Counted from the stretch's first letter, positions 15,401-26,755 are shown. The stretch: 64,000 nucleotides of DNA from Aquila chrysaetos chrysaetos (GCF_900496995.4 NC_044014.1:3778501-3842500), one strand, 5' to 3'. Numbers and translations are program-made. Notes: generated by a model not told the origin, from the letters alone.

Positions 15401-15717
15401 GCAATTAAAACGTGAACTGGAAAAAAAGAAAAAGGAGTCTGCTGGTACCATTTATGCTTCTTGATGAGATTTGTGCATATAGTAACACATCTGATCTCCT
15501 CCCAGTGTGAGACTCCCATGCTACATGTCTGACATTAACCTGGGTAACTCTAAGAGGTTTTACCATTCATCTTCATGCCTCAAGCATGATGCTGGCAGTG
15601 AGAACTAACAAAAGTTTAAATAACAATTTGCTATTTATTTTCTTTCTTTCCAACAGACCTGCTCCTAAGCATCCACCACAGGTATCCAGGTCCAGCAACA
15701 CTGCTGATATGAAATGA
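381..15717 (+). CDS. ADAM12: ADAM12 (meltrin alpha), C-terminal part, seven exons (gene span; 5' part lies left of the window)
   Basis: ADAM12 is a membrane-anchored disintegrin metalloprotease of the cell surface, known for ectodomain shedding and roles in muscle, bone and placenta. The window holds its last seven coding exons: 381-458, 2652-2761, 6564-6699, 7335-7443, 7898-8080, 14283-14410 and 15657-15717. Each is flanked by AG/GT sites and their phases agree, provided one surplus C in exon 2652-2761 is discounted. They encode about 267 residues: end of the EGF-like module, juxtamembrane stalk, one transmembrane helix and a proline-rich cytoplasmic tail ending [12 protein letters not shown]. 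The tail pattern ([23 protein letters not shown]) is what separates ADAM12 from ADAM9/19/33, as I recall the human protein. Neighbouring FANK1 and DHX32 confirm the locus. The metalloprotease and disintegrin domains are outside the window, so activity cannot be judged. Confidence 0.94.
459..2651 (+). other. ADAM12 intron, no gene seen
   Basis: AT-rich intron. It contains a T16-17 run near 1381 and short open frames of 60-80 codons with no coding character. I see no repeat I can name and no RNA gene. Confidence 0.7.
2652..2761 (+). CDS. ADAM12: ADAM12 exon: second half of EGF-like module and stalk, with a +1 frameshift in a C run
   Basis: The acceptor is ttgttttgcag and the donor is gttagt. 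The first part reads [17 protein letters not shown], the end of the EGF-like module; after the C run the family reading (YCDKPGFGG, then SGPIRQA) continues only if one base is skipped. The run at 2695-2703 has nine C; eight would keep frame, and the exon would then be 109 bp with the phase its neighbours require. As written, a TGA follows two codons later. The true 109-bp exon joins the next as G|AT (Asp). A homopolymer length error in the assembly is the likeliest cause. Confidence 0.9.
4471..4677 (-). mobile_element. 5' part of an endogenous retrovirus LTR (ERVL-like), truncated
   Basis: Read on the minus strand it begins with TGTGCTGGTTTTGGCTGGGA, the usual 5' start of a widespread bird ERVL LTR related to the two complete LTRs in this window. 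It runs on through the region with the GAGGAGGCTGG segment, and stops near 4471. The promoter, polyadenylation and CA-3' parts found in the complete LTRs are absent, so this is a truncated, non-functional remnant. Exact left edge is uncertain. Confidence 0.7.
5161..5785 (-). mobile_element. CR1 LINE, 3' end (end of reverse-transcriptase ORF plus 3' UTR)
   Basis: The minus strand carries an open frame of 147 codons (5258-5701) with the C-terminal end of the CR1 ORF2 protein ([13 protein letters not shown], then [20 protein letters not shown]). It is followed by the short CR1 3' UTR and the typical terminal repeat of ATTCTATGAT units, at 5161-5195. It is 5' truncated at about 5785, as normal for target-primed insertion. 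Only the end of the polymerase ORF is left, so it cannot move by itself. Confidence 0.92.
6564..6699 (+). CDS. ADAM12: ADAM12 exon: transmembrane helix
   Basis: 136 bp between tgttttgttgcag and gtatga, entering at phase 1 and leaving with AG of an arginine codon. It encodes the single membrane helix ([20 protein letters not shown]), followed at once by the basic stop-transfer stretch LKRKTFMRW and KKTTIEKLR. This fixes the topology: everything before is extracellular, everything after is cytoplasmic. Its presence shows that the long, membrane-bound form is encoded here. I did not look for the alternative short secreted end in the introns. Confidence 0.95.
7335..7443 (+). CDS. ADAM12: ADAM12 exon: proximal cytoplasmic tail
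   Basis: 109 bp between tgtattgcag and gtgagt. It encodes the serine-rich start of the tail ([15 protein letters not shown], ending NTNIQK). This part is less conserved with mammals than the exons on either side, but length, phase and position fit. Confidence 0.88.
7898..8080 (+). CDS. ADAM12: ADAM12 exon: proline-rich tail segment
   Basis: 183 bp, phase 0, between ggttttgcag and gtaacc. It encodes 61 residues with proline-rich ligands of the SH3-binding type ([25 protein letters not shown]). ADAM12 tails are known to bind SH3 proteins such as Src-family kinases, Grb2 and PI3K p85. The start at [11 protein letters not shown] is set by the acceptor and by phase. Confidence 0.92.
8081..14282 (+). 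other. ADAM12 intron, 6.2 kb, with a solo LTR
   Basis: Holds one complete solo LTR (8891-9477). The rest is AT-rich intron with short poly-A or poly-C/T tracts (10141, 11162, 11887-11907). I see no exon or RNA gene. Confidence 0.7.
8891..9477 (+). mobile_element. Solo LTR of an endogenous retrovirus (ERVL-like), complete, with 5-bp target-site duplication
   Basis: Starts TGTCCTGG and ends CACGACA, 587 bp. It is flanked by GTATC on both sides (8886-8890 and 9478-9482), a 5-bp target-site duplication as usual for ERVL-type elements. Inside are a TATA box (TATATAA, 9163-9169), an ATTATT-rich stretch (about 9282-9325) and a U5-like end. No internal retroviral region follows, so recombination between two LTRs has removed it. 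It lies in the sense orientation of ADAM12. Confidence 0.88.
14283..14410 (+). CDS. ADAM12: ADAM12 exon: second proline-rich tail segment
   Basis: 128 bp between gttttataatag and gttagt; it leaves with AG of an arginine codon completed by the last exon. It encodes [18 protein letters not shown], a motif strongly kept in ADAM12, containing a [R/K]xxPxxP-type SH3 ligand. Confidence 0.92.
15657..15717 (+). CDS. ADAM12: ADAM12 last coding exon
   Basis: Acceptor ctttctttccaacag. 61 bp encode [19 protein letters not shown] and a TGA stop at 15715-15717. The end is close to the human ADAM12 C terminus as I recall it. Confidence 0.93.
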
Positions 15718-17140
15718 CCAGAAAATCTGACACCTTTATTTTAAAAAGTGAAGACAGAAGTTTGCACTATCTTTAAACTCCAGCTGGAGTTCATTTTTAT
15801 GACAATACTTAAGATTTTTAATGTTTAAAACAGCATTATTTTTAAGAATTCTGAGCTACTGCCTTTGGTGCTGTGCTGTGCTATGGTGCTCTGTATACTT
15901 GCTCAGGTACTTGTAAATTATTAATTTATGTTGAATATTTATTACAGTGCAGTGCACTGTAGTAGATATTTTTACCATAGCTGAGTTTTCCTAAAAAGGA
16001 AGCCTTTTTTGTAATATTTCATTGAACTTGAATAATTCTGCTCTATTGGTCCTATGTAGAGTTTTTAGTTTTGATCTGTTCTTAAGGAGTGCTGATACTC
16101 ATGGATAAATCAAATGTATAAACAACTCAATCTCAAAGGTTCATAACAAACTTATGAATAAAGATGTCAGGGTAAAAAAAAAAAAAAAAAAAATCTCTTC
16201 TGGAACATGGTGAAATGCCCGATATCTGCACACAGATGCGTAACATATATATATAACCAAAGGATCACTCAGTGTTAGCAGGTGTACTGTAATTTCAGTT
16301 TTCACGTTACTGTTTGAAATCGTCGAAAAATCTGTGCTGAAAGAGGATGTGTTCGCTTCGGACAAGTTCTCTTACTGAAGAAGTACTGTATATCATAAAA
16401 CTGTATTTTTTTAACCTCATTTTCCTCAAACAGAATACGGTTAGTACATATTAATGCAGATATCAGGCCTCCCAGTGTCATTACCTTTTTGATGCTTTGG
16501 TAATTAAATTCAGCTATACTGTGTAAGGTAGTACCATCTCACTATGTTGCACAGCTGTCCTGTTTAGACTGACAATACATTACACGCAGGGGGTGGGGGG
16601 AAGCCAAGCATTACAAAGAATTACATTTTAAGAATCAACTATTATACTTATTTCTTTTGCCTCATTGCTCTGCTTATCAACTGTATTTTGCATATTTACT
16701 ACTGTTTTGTATTTAACTTCTAAAATATTGTTCTGGATTTCTTGATTTGAAAATCAAAATGCATATTTTAATACATAGACTTTGGTTATCCTAAGACATG
16801 GGAAAAAATTCATCTCTTTCTTTTTACTATGTGGTAGCATTACATCTGATCTCTTCTGTACCTTCTCAGAAGCACTGCTGAATACAGTTGTTTCACCTAT
16901 GCTGTAATAAAAACAATTCTCAAACATCAGTTGAAATAGAGGGAGAAGGAACTATTACCTTATATAGGTTAGTTTCCTCATTGCTTGTAGTTTTTGTTTC
17001 TTTAAGCAAAAATAAAAGCATTGATAGAAACTTGGATCGCATTTCAGTAAGTGTAATTGTATTTAATTTTCCCAGTTATTCCACGTTGTAGCAACATAGC
17101 ACTCATGTTTATTGATAAGCTGAATAAACCAAAATAAACC
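15718..17140 (+). other. ADAM12: ADAM12 3' UTR with several candidate polyadenylation signals
   Basis: AT-rich sequence after the stop. AATAAA occurs at 16157-16162, 16906-16911, 17011-17016, 17123-17128 and 17133-17138. The first is followed 12 bases later by a genomic A20 run (16174-16193). Which site is used cannot be told from the sequence; the right end given is the last of the closely spaced signals. Confidence 0.55.
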
Positions 17141-17380
17141 ATAGTTTAGTTTGTTGCTGAATAGCAAAGTAAAGGCTTCACAAAAGCATTTCAATTCTTA
17201 AAGCAACTCTAATAGCAGCAACAGTGCTTTATGTATGGGGAATCACTACAACAGTAGGATGCTAACTTATCCTAGGCTCAGCAATGCAGTTGAAAGCAAA
17301 ATGATGCTTTTTATGTATTTTACATACTTTGTATTTAAAACATTAATTTCTTCCTGTCAACAGTAGCTTTAAACCTAAAA

Positions 17381-17397
17381 GGGGGGGGGGGGGGGGG
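17381..17397. repeat. Poly-G tract, 17 bases
   Basis: Uninterrupted G17. Such runs are length-unstable and hard to sequence, so the count is doubtful. Confidence 0.9.
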
Positions 17398-17699
17398 CAT
17401 TTCACTTTGAAGCAGACACATGATCTCAGTTTGCTTGTTTGAATACTCCCATTTTTAGAATGGCAAGTCATCATGCCGTATCAAAATGTTTCTGATAACA
17501 GCTGAAAATCATAAGATGAAACTGTAAGTAGTAAATGAATGACTAAATGACTAAAAAGTTGGTATTATCTGCATCAGAATTTAATGGCACCAGCTTAGGT
17601 AAGACTTAGCACATGTATAAACTTACAGCTTTAAAGTAACTTTTAGGCTTAAAATAAACGTGGCACACCTATGCAGTCTTACAAGTATAGAAACACCCA

Positions 17700-18290
17700 T
17701 ACAGGGTACCCAATCCTACCCTCGTAATTGCAAGCAGCCATCCCACCAACACCGAGTCCAGGACTGTCCACGGACCATCTGTTCTGGGACGCGAGCACAC
17801 CAAAGCTCGAAAGCTTTTCGGGCGATGCTGAGAACCTGCTGAACATACAGGTGAGTCCCTCTTCACCCCTACAGAAACAACACACACACGCGTTCCCGTA
17901 TGGAGGAAGACAGCAGAAGAATGATAATAAGGACACTGCTGGGTGTCCCCAGTCCCAGCACAGTGGAGTTTCTAGATTAAAATGCCTGGATGGTCTTACA
18001 AACTGGCTCGTACCCTTCAAAGAGCCCCATACCTGGCCGTTAGCCTATTCCTGAGCTGACAAACAGTACAAGCATCCGCTGATACGCTGCCCGGTATCAC
18101 ATCTGCTGTTGCTAGAGGAAGGCAAAGTCCAACCATTCATCGTGGATGAGGTGTGAGAGGACATCCTTGGCTTCTGCAGCTGAGCAGTGCAAGCCCAGAG
18201 GCAACGGGGCATCACTAATGCAACACCTTTTACTGCCTTTAACAGGTCAGAGAGAGAGAGAGAGCGCACAAGCTGGGAAAAAATACGTTT
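17700..18290 (-). other. Exon-like, CpG-richer segment; possible FANK1 3' remnants or an unknown transcript
   Basis: This segment is clearly GC-richer than its surroundings. On the minus strand at about 18118-18185 a frame reads AAEAKDVLSHLIHDEWLDFA and ends in a TAG. At 17790-17850 a frame reads YVQQVLSIARKAFE between a plausible acceptor (tgtttctgtag, near 17870) and a donor-like gtagga. The first resembles the helix pair of an ankyrin repeat. The second is reminiscent of the VLEMARVF region near the C-terminal end of FANK1. Strand and order fit FANK1 3' exons, but similarity is weak. The plus strand has a perfect donor (CAG|GTGAGT) at 17848-17856, so a plus-strand transcript is an alternative. 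Confidence 0.3.
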
Positions 18291-18771
18291 AAACAAGCTG
18301 TGAACTAAGTAGATTACTAAGCAGAAAAGTATATGTCAAATTTATTAACTATTAACACTTTTCTAAAACAAGATGCTGAAGCATGTGTATCCAGTGATGT
18401 GGAATGTAGTCTTACAGGTAAGAGTGTATGATTACCTGTACATATTATCTAATGGAGTTACTATCTTATGTTAGACATGGCTAAAGCTAGAGTTTTCTAG
18501 CTGTTTGGAAAAAAAAAAAAATCATAATTCCCTGTCTGAAACATGGCCAAGCAAACCCAAATATCCTGTAAAAATTCCATTACTTGAAACCAATACGAGG
18601 TAGTTGCTGGCACACTACAAGCTGATTTTTTTTTTTCAGAGCAAAGCAGACAAGTAGGTGCAATGTATATAAGAGTCATATAATCTGGAATCCTTCCAAT
18701 TAGCAGATATGCAAATATATTTATACATATTCAGATAAAAAATACTACAGGCAGAAAAGGATCTGTAATTT

Positions 18772-18787
18772 GGGGGGGGGGGGGGGG
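18772..18787. repeat. Poly-G tract, 16 bases
   Basis: Uninterrupted G16, about 1.4 kb right of a similar G17. Confidence 0.9.
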
Positions 18788-20068
18788 TGTTAATCAAATA
18801 CGTCTTTTGTTTTGGTGCAATTTTTTTTCCCCAGGATGTGAGTAGTAGCTGGCTGTGTGATGTTTTCACACCAAATTAGTGTCTTTATGATTAGACATGC
18901 AGATGTCATGTAAAATTCCATTGTGAAAACCAGATGAATGGTTTTACATTCTTAGGGACAGTGTAAGCAAACAAATTACCATGGGATACACCAGGATGTG
19001 AAATTTAGCACTTGCTACCCTGTGGTAGCTGCTCAGTGTATGGACCTGTCGTATCTGGTTTCAAAGAAGTGCTGTCAGCACAGGCTTTAAGTCCTGTCAT
19101 AATATATTCATCTACTTCTATGCTCAGCAAACTTTAACTTTTAAATCCCCTTTAAAAATTAAGGTACATCATCCTTAAAATCCTCAGGGTTTTATAGTGT
19201 TCAATTTATCTTCATGGGAGAGAGCTTCTAAAGAGACTATGCTGATGTCTGCCTTTCCTTTCTCTCTTCTTCTTCTCCCATACACATATTTCAGCCTCCT
19301 ACCTACTCAACATCAGACACTGGTATAGACAAGTCCCCTTTCCAGAGACAAGGCGAGAACACAGTGTGCTCTCCCAAAAGCACTGCATGACAATGCTGCT
19401 ATTATGCTAATGAATAGAACAGTAAGTACAAAACACCATCAAAGAAAACGAATAAATATGCAGTAAACAAAAAGAAAATTGCATATTTACCCTCTTGCTC
19501 CCCATCAAATCTCTTGGGTTTAGCATTCCTAGATTTTTTTAAAAGCTATCAATTATCAGAGCAGCAAGATTTTTTTTTTTAATTTCATGGAATAATTTGA
19601 GAGCCTTTTCAAAAGCTCAGAAAAGAAATAGATACATAGCTTTTTTCTTCATTTCAATTCTGATTTCTTCTGATCATTTGAGTATACAATATTAATCCTC
19701 TTATTAACTTCCAATCAAATAATAGTATTTTTTAATTTAACTGTAAATTACCATGTAACAGTAAACAAATTCATTCTTTATCTCACAAGCATTCCCCAAA
19801 ACACAAATTTCTAAACTCAGGAATGCTAGAACTCATTCTGCACACAGACCATCCTTCCAGATAACTACACCACACATTATCAAAAATTTAATGATGCCCC
19901 ATACATTACAGGCAGCTTCCCTTTTCACATAATACTTTTAAGAGACAAGCATTAAAAGCCTAGAGCGTATTGAGATAAAGTTTTGAACTCTTGGAATTCA
20001 GAACTCAGGAATCAAATACCCAATATCATCTTCAGGAGAAAGAGTTGTTTCTTTTCTATTACCCTCTT

Positions 20069-20088
20069 CCCCCCCCCCCCCCCCCCCC
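20069..20088. repeat. Poly-C tract, 20 bases
   Basis: Uninterrupted C20 followed by T7. With the G runs at 17.4 and 18.8 kb this makes three long G/C homopolymers within 2.7 kb. Confidence 0.9.
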
Positions 20089-21679
20089 TTTTTTTGAAGA
20101 AGTATACAGGTATTGTTTGTCTGTACAAATGAACAATAAATTCTTAACGCTTTACTACGAGTTTAATTTTTACATATCTAAATTTATATCCTTCAACATA
20201 CCTATGAATACACAACTTTCTGGCGCATAGCATTGGCACAAGAATAATTTTATATATTTTTAAATATAACATTACAAAGTGTTTCTTATGATTGTAAACA
20301 AACTAAGAGAAGGAATAGAAACTTTTTAAAAACTCTTTAAGGCAGGCTATCTAAAAATACAAAGCATATTTTTTATTTGAGAAGGTGCTATTGTTAAAAA
20401 AAAATAATTTAGGACTGGTGAGTAATTAACTGCTTAATATGTCATCACAGGCTGTTCGTGGCATGAACGCAGATAGACCAGCATACCATTTTTACAAACC
20501 ATTCATTTATAATCCTTCAGTTAAACTTCAGTTTTCTAAACTTTTTACACTCTATGCCAGTGGGTTTTTACCAGTGCAGCAGGTTTTAACTTACATGTGC
20601 ATTTCTAGTGGAATCTTCCACTTGAAGGTGCTTCAAGCAAACACAATCTGGTAATTCGACAGCTGAATTATCTGCTCATTCTTAAGTACTCTCTCTCAAT
20701 AAATATACTCTTCATTATATTTGGTGTTTTGCCTATGTAATTACCCAAATGGTTATGAAAATGCCAGAGTTTCCTCAACATAAAATACAACATGCTAAGA
20801 GAAAAGAGCATCTTTCTGCATGTACAGTCTCATGTATTAAAAAAAAAAAAAAAACCAACTATGCAATAAATTGCCTTTTTCTTGTACCTTTCATTGGCAT
20901 GTCACTGATGTTAATATGTGTAGATATTCCGAGGAGATCTTCCTTCTGTTAAACAGAATTGAAAAAGGAGAGATTTGCTAAATAAAAGAACTTTAGTTAA
21001 ACCAAGAAAAGCATGCCATTTAGGAAAAAAAACATTAGCTGCATTGGCTATCCTGCAAACTGAAGTCATAGAAAGAGCATGTGGTAGAGACCCAGAATTT
21101 AAAGCGACTACCATTAAGGAGAAAGCCTCACACAGCAGCCTTTGTTCGAGTGATTACAGAGCAGAAATTTAGAACTGCAGAAGTAGTTTACCTGCTTCTC
21201 CATGGGCCAGAATTAGCTTTGGGCAAGTACACTAGACAGGTCACTTTTCAGGATTTTAAGTATATGGCATTGAATGGCCTTGCATTAGCTGCGTTTCAGC
21301 TGTGTGTGAGCATGCCAGCAATTTTAAAAAGCTTCCAACTCTCTGCCCTGCAGGTTTTGGCAAATTTGCAAGAGCAGGGGAATCATTACCTGCAGACCCT
21401 TTCCACTGTAGAAAATGTAAGCAATGTGTACATACTACTACTTTTATTTTATGTAATTTATGTGTGAATGACCCTGTGGGGAAAAAATAAATACCTGATT
21501 ATGCTATATATAAGATTATGCTTTATTTGGAAGAAAGGACTGTATTTTTTTAAAAAAAGCAACTTAATTTTGCATTTTTCAGTGCTTGACTTTGCAATCT
21601 TGATGTTACTTGATATAAAGAGATCCTAAGACTACTTTTTACCTCCAAACCCATAAATCATACCTTATGGCATGCCTGA

Positions 21680-22060
21680 CTCTACCTGACCACCCTTTTT
21701 TGTAAGAAGCGGCAGCAGTAGATGGGCTTCCAGCAGCAGCAGCGGGCGGAAGACAAAGCGTGTATTTGATTATCAGCGTCACAGATGTTTGCTGCCAGCA
21801 AACGGACGACAGAGTCCTGCATCTTGGCTCCATCGCAGCCAGGCGGACTTTTCTGGTTCCCTCCTGGTCGATATCCGTGACCCAGAGCCAGCCTCTTTGC
21901 CCACCATTCCCAGTTCCCGGGCAGCAGGTTTCTCCTCTCACTCACATCCTCCTGACTCGTTTCCTCCCATTTCGTCCTCCAGTCAAATCGCACCCCTTTC
22001 TCCACGTCCAGGTTTCTCTGAAAACTTCCTAAACTGCTATAGTTTGACGTCTGCGTCACA
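21680..22060. promoter_or_regulatory. Orphan CpG-rich island with CRE-like motifs
   Basis: By hand count it has about 19 CpG in some 350 bp, while the flanking kilobases have very few. Near its right end are TGACGTC (22045-22051) and TGCGTCA (22052-22058), both CREB/ATF-like. Long open frames run on both strands, the longest on the minus strand (21682-22092, 136 codons). No known gene is recognised. It could be an alternative promoter, an unmethylated enhancer or a retroposed piece of a GC-rich exon. Confidence 0.45.
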
Positions 22061-25000
22061 TAAAGAAAAATTAACAACAAACCGGGCTCCATAATTTGCT
22101 GTGGCTTCTCTGGAAAGTTTTGGTCATTGTTTTTAAAATGCTGAGTTAACAGTTTTCCTTGCAGATACTATCCCAAAGTAGAAGGAATGCTAGAAATATT
22201 TTCTGATTTAAAAATGACCTAAAAAAAAGGAATAGATGAAAGTGTATCCTAGAAATATGGTCCTTTTTCTAAAGCCATCTATACATAAGAAGCAGATAGT
22301 AAAGTAATATCACAGGGAGATACTAGTATATTCCCCAGCCAAGTAAAATGTTTCTGCAACAATTTTAGAAGCTTTCTTCTTGTAAAGTGTTCAAGTAATT
22401 TCTGCAATTATTTTTTAATTGTATTTTAATTTCCACTTTCAATTTTCAATACCATGTTTCTATGAATGTATTTGTTGTTCCGGCAACTTGTCCACATCAT
22501 GGCTTAAAACAATGATGCGTTGAGGACTGGTAGAATAAGCCGTATAATTAGAATAAAAAGCAGAATAAAATAAGAAGTAAAGTGAAAGCCACATTGCATT
22601 TTTCATTATCGTGAAAGGTAACAAATATAGATTAGAATTTATCAAAAAATGAAAGTTACTTCTTCTTGGAGCAAACTTTGTATTTTCACATACAGTTACC
22701 CCTGTAAGTTTGTACAAGCTGTTCCTTGGGTGCCGGGCAGCGTGGCCATTTCAAAGCAAAGCAAGTACCTGACAGCACTAGAACATTTCATTTTACAAAC
22801 TGGAAAGAATTACAGTGCATTTAAAAAAAATATTTGAAATGTTAGTCTGTGCATATTTTATGCTACAACCACCAAATACCAGCTATGGTTAAGATGAGTT
22901 AACATATAATTTCTACACCCTGTTCTCAAAGTTTACAGTGTCCTACTACTTTCTACATAGTCTTCCCACTGTGAAAATTTAATGCAATTTGTATTAAACT
23001 ACAAATATTCCTCACCACTCTATAGGAATTAACCACCATTTCTCTTTCTCTGCAATCGACATGGCCTCTTACTAAAAATGTGTTGATATAAAAATACCAT
23101 TTCCTTTCACGTTTCAGAGCAGGCTACATGCAATAATACCCTACATACAATAATGCAGTAACTTAAAGTAAATTAAGGCATTATTTAATACCAGGCTAGC
23201 TAAGTCAAATGCAAAAAATAAAGGTTTTACATCTTTAAAGGGAAGAGTATCTTTTTCTGAGTAGAATTGAACATTTTTACCTTCCCATCAGTGTCACTGT
23301 CACACAGGTCTGAAAAGACCTCAGGTCATTTATATCAGATTATTTTACTACTGAAGTTGTAAATTACTTTTTAATTCTGAAAACCAAAAGCTAAAGTATA
23401 TTTTTTACAAAGAGACATCAGGTTAGTTGTAGCCTAATACACTTTTCTGAAAGAATTATTAGATGCCCTAACATCTTGAATCTTCACTTCTAGAGCTGAA
23501 GCTAAATTTGCTGCACAAGCATTTTGCTCATAATTTGAAGTAAAGAAGCATCTCCTTGGAAAATTTAAAGATGAGTATTAACAAGGTTGGGTAAGAAATG
23601 CTAATTTTTTGTTTACTAAAGGGACAGTCATGAAAGTAAAAAAGGTCTTGAAGAAGAGAGGGAAGCAGTAGAGAAGAAAAAAATAATTCAGCATTTAATT
23701 TCCAGCAGCTTAAAGACAGTTTGCAGTATCCTCAGGGGAATGCCAAAAAGCATGTCTGTTTATTTGAATTTCTTGCTTTACATCTAACTTTGCAGGCAAG
23801 AGGGTTTTGGTTTTGTTATAAGAAAACAGTGACTGTAAATCCCACAGATACACTTAAGTACAGAAGAACATTCTGAAGAGGAGGCTGAGCTCCACAATTT
23901 AACGAGTGCCAAGGACCCAGAAAACTGAATACTAGAGGTGAAACAGGCAAGTTACAGCATTTCACTGAGGTCCAGTATTAATATTTTCACTTTTTTGGTG
24001 GAAAAAAAACAAAGTTATCTGAGTCACCCATCTCTGAGCTGGAAGACAGGGAAATAGCAGTTTTTCTCTTTTTTTTTTTTTTCTTCTTGTCTGCTAACAA
24101 ATTGACCAAGCTCCAAACAAAATCATTAAAAATGGAGAAGGAAATACATTTAAAAAAATACACCCAGAGCCAGAAAAATCAATATATAGAAATTATTCAT
24201 ATCCGCCTGTGAAACCTTCCAGTCTTCCAGGAGTCCTTTATAATACCGAAAAGCAAAACCAATAGCATATTCCTTTTAACAACAACAACAAAAAAAGAGG
24301 CAAAGCTACGTTTACTTTAGCTATCTCATTTTTAACAGCAGTTTCTCCTCCACTTCCCAGCAGCAACAGAACAAGTTCTCTCTTATTATGTGGTACTGAC
24401 ACCTGTAAGTCTGACGAAGAACACTTTAGAAGAGTTGCATTACATTACTTGCCACGTGCCAACATGCGTTCGTACCGCGCAGCCCCAGGCATGACTACAG
24501 ACTTGAAGGAGAGCCATAATAATCAGTGCTTTGCAGAATCATCAACATTAGAAATAAGATCCTAAAAAATACCTGAGAAAACAATCTCAACAGCTAGCTG
24601 TTGCAGCTGCAGGTCTGGGGACTTTCTCCTGGAGCCTGAGGAGCACATACTGAAACAATAACCCTAAATCCTGTTTGAAACGTCTAATCTACGTCCTATA
24701 CCAACCTAATCCAGGGTGCTGGTGGCTGGCATTAAAGTATGGACTAAGGTTTTAACAAAGCATAAAGTACCAAAGCACTTTAATACCCTCTGTTGTTACT
24801 TACAGCCCACACAAGGATGCAACGCAGAGTTGTTACGTTGGTACAGAAACCATTAATTTGATTTTGGCAGTAAGTAAAGCCTAGTAACTTGGAAACTGCA
24901 TCAAACAGATGGTCTGGAAGAATTTTTAGGTAATGCCCAAATAGTCTGCATGAGACCTACATATTTATATAAGAACATAGGTCAGGAACATCTGCAAAAA

Positions 25001-26187
25001 TTAATCAAACTCCTCCTTCTTTATCACTAGCATAATTTTGAAGTGCATTAAGAAAGTATGAAAAATGTATGCATTTGATGAATACATACAGTTCTTATAA
25101 TTCTTTTCCCTAAAAATGTATTTTGGATAAATTTTGGACTATTCCTTCCTTTCCAATTATTTTCAACCTGTTACCTTAAATTATTAACCTAAATTAAAGA
25201 CAAATAACAGCTCCAAAGACAGAAAATCCTCTGGATTTACTAGCGCAGAGATTACATAAAATTCCAATATTCTCAAGCATTCAATAAGACATAACAAACT
25301 ACGGGACAGCAGCTTTAATGTGATTCGTATGTTTTTAACCTTCTGAAGCTTGCATTTCCACTTTCAAGCACGGGTATCCCTACCCACCGCCGGAGGGAGT
25401 GCACATACAGCAACCCGCAGGTGAGCACAGAGATAGATCCCTCTGTCTCAGCAATACCCACAGAGCACATATGTGCACCTTAGCAGCCCTGCAATAAGCA
25501 CATTCACGCTTGCATTTTGCTATTCAGTTCTCTTCAAGAAAGTGCGCAATCTCAGCCCTTCCACATCCAGCATACCCGTTCTTCACATATTCCCTCTTTA
25601 TCATTTTTGGATCTTTCTCTGTCTTTCATTCCTTCTTTTGTTGTATCCCCTTTGTGCTCTGTTGTCTTTTTGACAGACTTACAGCTCCCCTAGCCAATCC
25701 TCTAGATGAATGAGCTTCTTTTTCCCTTCTTATTTCAGCCAGGCCTGTCTTTGGAGCATTATCTTTGTTTTTCCAAGGCGTGTGGATTCGAGTCGTTCCC
25801 ACGGCAGCACTGTGCCTGGCTCAGATGGTACACACACTTGGTATTTCTGGGAGTGAGAGGAGCCCCAGGTCCCTAGAACCACACTGTGGGTACAGCTCGT
25901 TTGCTATACCAGGCCAGAGGATAAGGCCAAATTCCAGATTTACTACTTGAGTAACACCCAGTGTCAGCTTTCAGCTCCAGAGTACAGCAGCACAAATTTT
26001 GCTGGGGCACAATTCTCTTGCCAGACAATTTTTTTTCAGCCTTTCAAGCCAATCCCAAACCTAAAGGTGATTACAAAGGAAGATCTTATACAAGCCTCTC
26101 TAAGGAATCTCTTCTTTTTTTTTCCTTTTTTCCCCCCTCCCTTTTTCTCTAGTTTCTGCCATGAAGCTTTGCAACCACAGATGTACA

Positions 26188-26755
26188 TGTCCTGGCTTCA
26201 GCTGGGATGGAGTTAATTGTCTTCCTAGTAGCTGGTACAGTGCTATGTTTTTGAGTTAGGTATGAGAAGAATGTTGATAACACACTGATGTTTTCAGTTG
26301 TTGCTAAGTAATGTTTAGTCTAAAGTGCAGGATTTTTCAGCTTCTCATGCCCAGCCAGCAAGAAGGCTGGAGGGGCACAAGAAATTGGGAGGGGACACAG
26401 CCAGGACAGCTGAACCAAACTGGCCAGAGGGGTATTCCAGACCATGTGACGACATGACCAGTACATGAACTGGGGGGAGTTGGCATGGAGGGATCACTGC
26501 TTGGGAACTAACTGGGCATCGGTCAGCAGGTGGTGAGCAATTGCATTGTGTCCTTTTATTATTACTATTGTAATTTTATTAGTGTTATCATTATTATTAT
26601 TAGTTTCTTCTTTTCTGTTCTATTAAACCGTTCTTACCTCAACCCACGAGTTTTACCTTTTTCCTTCCAATTCTCTCCACCATCCCACTGGGTGGAGGGA
26701 AAGTGAGTGAGCGGCTGCGTGGTGGTTAGTTACTGGCTGGGATTAAACCACAACA
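26188..26755 (+). mobile_element. Second solo LTR of the same ERVL-like family
   Basis: Starts TGTCCTGG and ends CACAACA, 568 bp. It is closely similar along most of its length to the LTR at 8891-9477, for example both contain GCCCAGCCAGCAAGAAGGCT. It is flanked by GTACA (26183-26187) and GTCCA (26756-26760), a 5-bp target-site duplication with one later change. It lacks part of the segment after GCAATTGCATTGTG that the first copy has. No internal region is present. Confidence 0.87.
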
